In this document: positions 1 through 4,674 of the stretch, piece by piece
How the letters are laid out: each line of letters opens with the position of its first letter
Numbering within the stretch: position 1 is the stretch's first letter
Source of the DNA: Methylophilaceae bacterium UBA6140
GTDB lineage: Bacteria > Pseudomonadota > Gammaproteobacteria > Burkholderiales > Methylophilaceae
DNA length: 6,337 nt
NCBI GenBank assembly: GCA_002423265.1
Contig: DIVE01000107.1
Span: 661-6,997 of the forward strand
Reading direction: 5' to 3'
The notes under the pieces: model-generated
What the model was told of the DNA's origin: nothing
Database searches by the model: none
Seen by the model: only the letters and a program-made list of their open reading frames with translations
Position numbers and translations under genes: made by a program

Positions 1-43
1 CTATCCGCAATTGCCGCGAGTTTCAGTGCGGTATCGAACATAA
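1..43. repeat. 43-bp direct repeat, copy A, containing degenerate operator-like palindrome
   Basis: This stretch matches 1977-2019 at 40 of 43 positions; the differences are at bases 6, 10 and 37. The right part holds GTGCG (26-30), GTAT, CGAAC (35-39) and ATAA (40-43), a one-mismatch version of the inverted repeat seen upstream of the lipoprotein and ompA genes. It lies 9 bases beyond the stop codon of the minus-strand transporter, so it would sit upstream of another minus-strand gene outside the window. The left end of the repeat cannot be defined because the window starts here. Confidence 0.75.
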
Positions 44-51
44 CGATGCGA

Positions 52-1128
52 CTAGGGCGTTGGATCGGTGCGTGTCGTCACGTAGATATGCCAGACTGCA
101 ATGAACATGGCGGCGATGGACGGGCCGATGACGAAGCCGTTGATGCCGAACACTGCCATGCCACCGAGCGTCGTGATCATCACCAGATAATCGGGCATGC
201 GCGTCTCCTTACCCACAAGCACAGGCCGCAGCACGTTGTCGACAAGGCCGATCACCAGCACGCCGTAGGCGGTAAGCGCCACGCTCTGCCAGATGGCACC
301 GGTCAAAAAGAAGTAGGCCGCGACCGGCGCCCAAACCAGCGCGGCACCGACGGCCGGCAGTAGCGACAGAAAAGCCATCAGCACTGCCCACAGCAAAGCC
401 GCGTCGACGCCAAGCACCCAGAACGCAATACCGCCCAACAAGCCCTGAATCACCGCTACCAGCAGATTGCCCTTGACTGTCGCACGGATCACGGTGGTGA
501 ACTTGCCGAACAACTCCTCCGTGTGCTCCGGCGCAAGCGGGAGTGCATGCCGCACGGCGCGCACCAAACCATCGCCATCGCGTATCAGGAAGAACGCCAG
601 GTACAGGCTGATGAACAGCCCAGCTATGAAGTGGAAGGTATCCAGGCTGATGCTGAGCGCGTGCGTCGCAATGAACTGGCTGCCCTGCGCCATTGCTTCG
701 GCCAGACGGCTCTGCAAGATGTCGAAGTTGGCCAGCCCGAAGCGATCGAGCAACACCATCATCCAATCGGGCAGAACAGAGAATATTTCATGGAAATAGC
801 GCGCAATGCCCCACTCGCCCGACTTTATTTGCTCGTAGACATATGTCGCTTGACGCGCCAGTGCATTGGTGACGATAGCGAACGGAAGAACGACAAAGAG
901 CAGCGCGACCAGCAGCGTCAGCGCCGCCGCCACTGTGCGCTGCCCGTTCAGCCACAACTGCAATCGGCGGTACAAGGGTTTGAACAGCAGGGAGATGATA
1001 GCGCCCCACAGGATCGCTCCGTGGAACGGCCATAGTACCCAGCCCAATGCGAGAGACACGACGACGACCAACAGCAATAACGCCATGTTTTCCATGCGCG
1101 CCGAAGCGCGTTCATCTGGCCGGAACAT
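52..1128 (-). CDS. AI-2E family transporter (PerM/YdiK-like inner-membrane permease)
   Basis: A polytopic inner-membrane protein of about 358 residues, the usual size for the AI-2E/PerM family, whose members are proposed to export small molecules; some act as Na+/H+ antiporters. The substrate here cannot be told. Hydrophobic segments lie near residues 15-35, 38-50, 66-88, 165-183, 222-240, 243-275, 285-298 and 315-348. Family hallmarks are the segment ending FFLIRDGDG (about 179-187), the glycine-rich stretch around QGLLGG (228-233) and VDNVLRPVLVGK (296-307). I chose the start at 1126-1128 because GGAG (complement of 1138-1141) lies 9 bases upstream. The in-frame ATG at 1143, five codons earlier, has no Shine-Dalgarno sequence. 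The gene lies 120 bases downstream of the lipoprotein gene on the same strand, separated from it by a strong hairpin. No copy of the shared operator precedes it. Family assignment is confident, function is not. Confidence 0.92.
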   Translation of the reverse strand: MFRPDERASARMENMALLLLVVVVSLALGWVLWPFHGAILWGAIISLLFKPLYRRLQLWLNGQRTVAAALTLLVALLFVVLPFAIVTNALARQATYVYEQIKSGEWGIARYFHEIFSVLPDWMMVLLDRFGLANFDILQSRLAEAMAQGSQFIATHALSISLDTFHFIAGLFISLYLAFFLIRDGDGLVRAVRHALPLAPEHTEELFGKFTTVIRATVKGNLLVAVIQGLLGGIAFWVLGVDAALLWAVLMAFLSLLPAVGAALVWAPVAAYFFLTGAIWQSVALTAYGVLVIGLVDNVLRPVLVGKETRMPDYLVMITTLGGMAVFGINGFVIGPSIAAMFIAVWHIYVTTRTDPTP

Positions 1129-1193
1129 CGGCGTCATCTCCATTCAGGGCATGGCACGGCCAAATCATCTGCTGGCCTGACGCAGTTACCAAT

Positions 1194-1232
1194 CACACAG
1201 CGCCTGGAGGATAAACCTCCAGGCGCTGTGTG
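1194..1232 (-). terminator. perfect 17-bp hairpin between lipoprotein and transporter genes
   Basis: Bases 1194-1210 and 1216-1232 are exact reverse complements, GC-rich, with a 5-base loop (ATAAA). The hairpin begins 16 bases past the lipoprotein stop codon on the minus strand. The sequence 3' of the stem on the minus strand starts ATTGGTAACT, which lacks a real T-run. It may therefore be a weak or factor-aided terminator, or an RNA-processing or stabilising stem between two genes of one transcript. Confidence 0.6.
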
Positions 1233-1248
1233 CATTTCCTGCCGAGGC

Positions 1249-1902
1249 CTACCGGCGTTGCTGTCCAGGCCCTCTGCCCCGTTTCTGTTCATCGTACTGT
1301 TGTTTCACAACGGGGTCGTGCGGCTGGTAACGGTAATTCCGCTCACGTAGGTCAAACTGCTGCTCCACTTGTCGTGGGTAGCGTTGATCCGAATAATGCC
1401 GCTGATAATCAGGCAACGGAGCGGCAGCCGGAGCGGATCTGCGATCATATCTGTCCCAGCCGCTTCTGTTATGCTCCCAATCCCGGCCCCAGCGATCACC
1501 CCAACGCGGGGGCGCATCCTGGCGCCAGCCCTGGAAGTATGTGGGTGGATGGCGGTAGTAGCGCACAGGAACCTGCAGGATGATGACCGGCACTACCTCC
1601 GGGTGCACGCGCCACCAAGGCCCGTTGTACCAGGAGCTCGAATACCAGTAATCATCCTGGTACACCCAGAACAAACTGTCATAGAAGAAGAAGTTCGCTT
1701 GCAGGCTCGGTGCGTAATAGACCGGGTAGCCAGGCACTGGGGTAAGGTAAGGATATGACGAGACGCTGAAGCCGATACTGGCATGCGGCCCCGCGACACC
1801 TACACTCACCGATGAAGAAGTCGTACCTGCCGGGTAAACTGCACATGCCGCCGCGGACAGAACAACCAATAACATTAAGAAAAAATTACGAATTTTCAAC
1901 AT
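1249..1902 (-). CDS. Tyr/Trp-rich predicted lipoprotein of unknown function
   Basis: A 217-residue protein with a lipoprotein-type N-terminus: Lys/Arg at residues 3-5, a hydrophobic core at 7-15, then LSAAAC with the candidate lipidated Cys at 20. The next residue is Ala rather than Asp, so outer-membrane sorting is plausible. Residues 48-125 are very rich in Tyr, Trp, Pro and Phe. They contain YNGPWWRVHPEVVP (92-105), VPVRYYRHPPTYFQGW (111-126) and PPRWGDRWGRDWE (131-143), an arrangement I recognise from uncharacterised betaproteobacterial lipoproteins of this size. The C-terminus (145-217) is Arg/Gln-rich, charged and probably disordered. GGAGG (complement of 1910-1914) lies 7 bases upstream of the ATG. 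The shared operator-like palindrome is centred about 106 bases upstream. No function is known to me; an envelope-stress role is inferred only from context. Confidence 0.85.
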   Translation of the reverse strand: MLKIRNFFLMLLVVLSAAACAVYPAGTTSSSVSVGVAGPHASIGFSVSSYPYLTPVPGYPVYYAPSLQANFFFYDSLFWVYQDDYWYSSSWYNGPWWRVHPEVVPVIILQVPVRYYRHPPTYFQGWRQDAPPRWGDRWGRDWEHNRSGWDRYDRRSAPAAAPLPDYQRHYSDQRYPRQVEQQFDLRERNYRYQPHDPVVKQQYDEQKRGRGPGQQRR

Positions 1903-1976
1903 TTTGTGGCCTCCATTTCAACAATCAAGAGTCGTGGCTGTCAACGCAATCCGACACCTGCTCTAGTTCGCATACA

Positions 1977-2019
1977 CTATCTGCAGTTGCCGCGAGTTTC
2001 AGTGCGGTATCGCACATAA
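1977..2019. repeat. 43-bp direct repeat, copy B, with perfect palindrome
   Basis: It is identical to bases 1-43 at 40 of 43 positions. The similarity stops exactly at the end of the palindrome on the right (after ATAA), and the flanks then diverge. The similarity covers bases left of the palindrome as well (TTGCCGCGAGTTTCA), so it is more than a short protein-binding site. It suggests duplication of an upstream regulatory region. Confidence 0.8.
2002..2019. promoter_or_regulatory. operator-like inverted repeat upstream of the lipoprotein gene
   Basis: GTGCG (2002-2006), spacer GTAT, CGCAC (2011-2015), then ATAA. It is a perfect 5-bp inverted repeat with a 4-base centre, 99 bases from the lipoprotein start codon. 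The same arms with a different centre, followed by the same ATAA, occur upstream of ompA. Arms conserved while the centre varies are what a dimeric DNA-binding protein would leave. The regulator is unknown. Confidence 0.55.
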
Positions 2020-2160
2020 GTCGCCGATTGTGTGGATTAAGGCAACGGCAAGAAGATTTGCACGCTAGCGCCCGGCGCACCCGGATGTATGGGCCCCCGT
2101 CACCTTTCTTTTTGCGTGGGTCAGTGCATGATGGCTTGAAAAATGACCGGGAGAATGCTG

Positions 2161-2307
2161 ATGCGCATCAAGAAAAGCCGCTTCCGTAGCGGTGCTTGGT
2201 TTGATTTTTTCGCCGGATGCAGCACCATCCTCGTCAGCATAATGATGTCGCCAGTATTTTCGACAAGCATCCGGCAATGGAAGCGGATATCTCCGGCAGT
2301 CCATTAG
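2161..2307 (+). CDS. small ORF, 48 residues, possibly a chimeric remnant
   Basis: It begins MRIKKSRFRSGAWFDFFAG, a plausible small-protein start, with GGGAG (2149-2153) 7 bases before the ATG. The middle (CSTILVSIMMSPVF) is mildly hydrophobic. From about 2220 onward the DNA in another frame encodes a phospholipase D-like remnant, so the C-terminal half of this reading is probably out of frame with the ancestral gene. It may be a true small protein, the 5' end of a broken gene fused to the remnant by a deletion, or chance. I do not recognise a family with certainty. Confidence 0.3.
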   Translation: MRIKKSRFRSGAWFDFFAGCSTILVSIMMSPVFSTSIRQWKRISPAVH

Positions 2308-2387
2308 TGGCCGGCAACAAAGCTGGGCTGCTGGTCGACTGACCGACCACCTATGACGCCATGTTCACCCAGACTATCCACGAGTAG
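2217..2387 (+). pseudogene. decayed fragment of a phospholipase D/cardiolipin synthase-like gene
   Basis: In the frame starting at 2217 the DNA reads DVASIFDKHPAMEADI (2244-2291), then SGSPLVAGNKAGLLVD (2292-2339), a TGA stop (2340-2342), and PTTYDAMFTQTIHE (2343-2384) before a second stop (2385-2387). This layout resembles the segment just before the first HKD domain of bacterial phospholipase D-like/cardiolipin synthase proteins, which typically read like 'SPLVAGNKVTLLxDGPATYAAMF.AI'. The TGA falls exactly where Gly is expected (GGA to TGA would explain it). No HKD motif (HxKxxxxD) follows, and the nuclease gene ends at 2417, so most of the gene is missing. The match is by recognition of the family pattern, not by a search. 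Confidence 0.5.
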
Positions 2388-2416
2388 TGGCCGAGCCCGT
2401 GCTTCCATGATAAGAA

Positions 2417-2869
2417 TTAGCGGGGCCTGGGGTCCTTGATGGCGACGACCTTGTGAACCTTGGACTCATCCTTTGCAGCAGGAGTAGAGACAGCAAGATG
2501 TTTGAAGAGACTTTCCATGTCGAAGAATCTGGCGCAGTCGATGCCTTTCGCCTTCAGTCCGCTGACAATTTCATTAAAACCCGGATCGTTGGACAGGATG
2601 GAAAACTGCGCATCCGGGTGCTGAATAGCCAGTTCGCCTAATTGAAAGGCAATATTGAAGTCGATCGCGTTGTGCCGCCCATTATCGAGCTGGATGTATT
2701 CGGCATCTTCCCCCAATGGCTGCAGGACACGCACCAGAGAAAGCGGAATCGAGGTGTGATGTGAGGCCAGAAAAACTTTGAACTTGATTTTATCGACACC
2801 TTTTCTGATGAGTCCTATGTTACCCATATGGGCATTCTCGTAATCGAGAAAGACATAATGCGTTTGCAT
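2417..2869 (-). CDS. PIN-like (NYN-type) domain protein, putative ribonuclease
   Basis: A 150-residue single-domain protein. The N-terminal strand YVFLDYEN (5-12) carries the first acidic residue, Asp9. NAIDFNIAF (67-75) carries Asp70, and SNDPGF (93-98) carries Asp95. These three conserved acidic positions, together with a Rossmann-like pattern of alternating strands and helices, fit PIN-like/NYN metal-dependent RNases that begin with F(D/L)YEN. The C-terminal tail (130-150) is basic and probably flexible. I place the start at 2867-2869 because GAGG (complement of 2876-2879) lies 6 bases upstream. The upstream in-frame ATG at 2902 abuts the T-run of the ompA terminator and has no ribosome binding site. 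There is no antitoxin-like partner, so a toxin-antitoxin role is unlikely. The RNA target is unknown. Confidence 0.8.
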   Translation of the reverse strand: MQTHYVFLDYENAHMGNIGLIRKGVDKIKFKVFLASHHTSIPLSLVRVLQPLGEDAEYIQLDNGRHNAIDFNIAFQLGELAIQHPDAQFSILSNDPGFNEIVSGLKAKGIDCARFFDMESLFKHLAVSTPAAKDESKVHKVVAIKDPRPR

Positions 2870-2902
2870 GATGCACCTCTTTAATATTTGAGTTACCCTC
2901 AT

Positions 2903-2947
2903 AAAAAAATCGCCGCTGCGGGAGGATGCATACCCGAATCAGCGGCG
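2903..2947 (-). terminator. rho-independent terminator downstream of ompA
   Basis: On the minus strand an 8-bp stem, CGCCGCTG with CAGCGGCG (2940-2947 and 2911-2918), is extended by an inner CGGG/CCCG pairing (2919-2922 with 2933-2936). It is followed by a run of seven T (complement of 2903-2909). It lies 142 bases after the ompA stop codon and only 33 bases before the start of the nuclease gene, which leaves little room for a separate nuclease promoter. Confidence 0.85.
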
Positions 2948-3089
2948 CGGCGGCACTTGTCGATCTTGGCTCTCAGCCATCAATCCGGCAACCTGCCCAA
3001 GCTGCTGCTGCAGATCGGCAGTCGTCACACATTGTTAAGCACGTAGACGACACTCAGAACAGAGCGATCATCCTGTGATAGCTGAATGA

Positions 3090-4199
3090 CTATCGTGTTG
3101 CGCGTTGCTCCTCAATTTCAAGCTCCACTCGACGGTTCGGTTGCAGACATTGGATCAAATCCTTTCTGGAAGTATCTGTGCATTCCACCAAAGGATTGCT
3201 CTCCCCTTTGCCCATACTATGCAGCCGTGCTGCTTCGACGCCCTGACTGGTCAGGTAGTCCTTGACAGACTGGGCCCGGCGCTCTGACAGACCCTGGTTG
3301 TATTTGTCGCTGCCGATACGGTCCGTATGGCCCGTGATCAACAACAGCTCAATCTGCGGCTTGGATTTCATCTGTTCAACCACCTGCGCATCCAGTATCC
3401 GCTTGCCCGCATCTTTCAGCTCGGACTGATCAAAACCGAACAACACTTCGGACTGGATCGTCATCTTGGCGAATACAGGTTCCTGCGACCTGACAGGCTC
3501 AGGCGCGGCCTTGACCACAGGCGCGCTTATCGGCTCGGGCATCGGCTCGCGCGGCATGACCTCGGCAGGCATTGTCTCCGCCGCCGCCACTTGCCTTGGT
3601 GCACCAAAGCGGATGACTAACCCCATGTTCAGGTAAGTATTGCCAACAGTCTCACGGCTACTGGAGCCGAACAGCCCGCCGTCTGCCTTGGCGCGGCTGT
3701 AGACCTGTCGGATATCTGCCTGCAGGCCGATGTTCTCGCTGAACAGGTATTGCGCGCCAACGCCAATATTGCCCATCCAGGAGGTATAACTGCCGTCTGC
3801 GTCCGGGTTAAGTGCGGCTCCGTTGTAATGGACGCTGTTGCGGGCGGCACCAAGGCCGGCAAGCAAGAATGGACGGAACTTGTCACGGCTCAAGAAATAC
3901 AGCATATCCAGCCCCAGAGTGGTCTGGCGATAATGACCGCTGGAATAAGCCCTGCTGTCTTCATCAGCACGTACATGGGTCAATCCCAGCTGAATATCCC
4001 ATTTTTCGTTGAGTTCTTTACCTACGCGCACGCCATAAGAAAAATTATAGTCATCGGCCTTGAGGTCGGAATCTGGATGCATGACCCCAATATTCGGCAA
4101 TAAATACCATGCTCCCCGATAGGCATCGTCTGCCAGCGCCGGCAAGGCAGGCAATGCGCATGCGCCAGCCACCGCAATCGTCATCATTTTCAGTTTCAT
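3090..4199 (-). CDS. ompA: OmpA-family outer membrane protein (beta-barrel plus peptidoglycan-binding domain)
   Basis: A 369-residue protein that should anchor the outer membrane to peptidoglycan. Residues 1-23 form a signal peptide (MKLKMM, hydrophobic core, ALA cleavage before Asp24). Residues 24-199 are an 8-stranded OmpA-type barrel with alternating aromatic strands and a terminal VIRF. Residues 200-247 are a Pro/Glu-rich hinge. Residues 248-362 are an OmpA C-terminal domain with LFGFDQSELKDAG, TDRIGSDKYNQGLSERRA (292-309) and NRRVELE. The peptidoglycan-contact Asp and Arg of E. coli OmpA correspond to Asp293 and Arg308. Cys340 and Cys351 match the disulfide pair of E. coli OmpA. The start at 4197-4199 is chosen because it begins the signal peptide and has AAGGG 10 bases upstream; a 36-residue N-terminal extension to 4307 is not signal-like. 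The operator-like palindrome lies about 123 bases upstream. The exact orthology to enterobacterial OmpA is not implied. Confidence 0.93.
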   Translation of the reverse strand: MKLKMMTIAVAGACALPALPALADDAYRGAWYLLPNIGVMHPDSDLKADDYNFSYGVRVGKELNEKWDIQLGLTHVRADEDSRAYSSGHYRQTTLGLDMLYFLSRDKFRPFLLAGLGAARNSVHYNGAALNPDADGSYTSWMGNIGVGAQYLFSENIGLQADIRQVYSRAKADGGLFGSSSRETVGNTYLNMGLVIRFGAPRQVAAAETMPAEVMPREPMPEPISAPVVKAAPEPVRSQEPVFAKMTIQSEVLFGFDQSELKDAGKRILDAQVVEQMKSKPQIELLLITGHTDRIGSDKYNQGLSERRAQSVKDYLTSQGVEAARLHSMGKGESNPLVECTDTSRKDLIQCLQPNRRVELEIEEQRATR

Positions 4200-4260
4200 C
4201 TTGGTATATTCCCTTGAGTAAATTAGTTTCAGGCAAGCCGGGGCAGTCCTTCCAGCTTCA

Positions 4261-4272
4261 CTTATGCATAAG
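4261..4272. promoter_or_regulatory. 12-bp perfect palindrome in the ompA leader/promoter
   Basis: CTTATGCATAAG is fully self-complementary and begins 62 bases upstream of the ompA start codon. It could be a regulator site or part of the 5' leader. Palindromes of this length arise by chance occasionally, so support is weak. Confidence 0.3.
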
Positions 4273-4322
4273 CCTGGAGCAACTACCCTGCAGTATGATG
4301 GAACCAATTGGACGTATGCTCT

Positions 4323-4340
4323 GTGCGTTGCCGCACATAA
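4323..4340. promoter_or_regulatory. operator-like inverted repeat upstream of ompA
   Basis: GTGCG (4323-4327), centre TTGC, CGCAC (4332-4336), then ATAA. The arms and the ATAA tail are identical to those at 2002-2019, while the 4-base centre differs. The distance to the downstream start codon (123 bases) is close to that for the lipoprotein gene (99 bases), and the orientation relative to the gene is the same. This supports a shared regulator of ompA and the lipoprotein. Confidence 0.55.
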
Positions 4341-4619
4341 CCGGGTGCGCCCTGAATTTTTTGAATAAGATTTGAGTTAACGCATGTCGACCATCTCGTG
4401 CATTCCGCAGCTTCGCGGAGGCAGACATGGGAACTCTGGTGCGCAACCAGGGACACCGCTGCGAATATGCTTCAGGCAGAGCTCCACGCTTCAAGCTTGA
4501 ATCAAATGGCCTCCACGAAATCCTGAGCGATTCACTCTCCGTTAATGGCTCCTAATTAAAGTGCTCAAAAATTTAGTTCGGCAGAAACACCATTTCACAT
4601 CAGGGAAACTTTTTGACCA

Positions 4620-4646
4620 CTAGCACTCTCTTATGGTGAGTGCTAA
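4620..4646. promoter_or_regulatory. CIRCE element (HrcA operator) upstream of rpoH
   Basis: CTAGCACTC (4620-4628), a 9-base spacer (4629-4637) and GAGTGCTAA (4638-4646). The CIRCE consensus is TTAGCACTC-N9-GAGTGCTAA, so 17 of 18 arm positions and the spacer length match. HrcA is known to bind this element and repress heat-shock genes, mostly groESL. Here it lies 28 bases before the rpoH start codon. TTGACC (4613-4618) precedes the element, and an extended -10-like TGCTAAAAT (4641-4649) overlaps its right arm, so bound repressor would cover the promoter or its start region. Confidence 0.9.
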
Positions 4647-4674
4647 AATTGATCCAAAGGAGATTTACCCGACC

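Larger units (their letters stand above)
1903..2160. other. intergenic region, lipoprotein promoter side
   Basis: Apart from repeat copy B (1977-2019) and the ribosome binding sites at its two edges, I see no gene or confident RNA structure here. The lipoprotein promoter must lie in it on the minus strand, but I cannot pick a convincing -35/-10 pair. The ORFs that cross it lack ribosome binding sites and recognisable protein character. Confidence 0.5.
4200..4619. other. divergent ompA-rpoH intergenic region
   Basis: The ompA side holds a 12-bp perfect palindrome, CTTATGCATAAG (4261-4272), and the shared operator-like element (4323-4340). Between about 4380 and 4600 I see no gene; a short hairpin, TCCGC/GCGGA near 4405-4420, and a 12-bp palindrome, TTCAAGCTTGAA (4490-4501), are the only structures. 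The rpoH side carries TTGACC (4613-4618), a candidate -35, directly before the CIRCE element. Confidence 0.55.

Noticed and set aside
523..1035. Plus-strand ORF of 170 codons opposite the transporter gene
   Set aside because: It is a low-complexity charged reading antisense to a well-supported membrane protein, with no recognisable domain or ribosome binding site.
1812..2189. Plus-strand ORF of 125 codons spanning the lipoprotein start and the repeat
   Set aside because: It runs antisense over the lipoprotein signal peptide and through the repeat without protein-like composition.
2212..2275. Possible integron attC-like site from the inverted repeat
   Set aside because: The arms lack the conserved RYYYAAC/GTTRRRY core motifs and no integrase or cassette is nearby.
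2870..2902. Longer start of the PIN-like gene at 2902
   Set aside because: The codon abuts the terminator T-run and has no ribosome binding site, while the Met at 2869 has GAGG at a proper distance.
2926..3078. Plus-strand 50-codon ORF in the ompA 3' region
   Set aside because: GGAGG directly touches the ATG with no spacer, and it starts inside the terminator hairpin; no family resemblance.
4200..4307. N-terminal extension of OmpA by 36 residues
   Set aside because: The extension is polar and contains no signal peptide; the Met at 4199 starts a clean signal sequence and has an upstream AAGGG.
4633..4674. Longer rpoH start at 4633
   Set aside because: That ATG lies inside the CIRCE spacer and lacks a ribosome binding site; 4675 has AGGAG upstream and gives the usual RpoH N-terminus.
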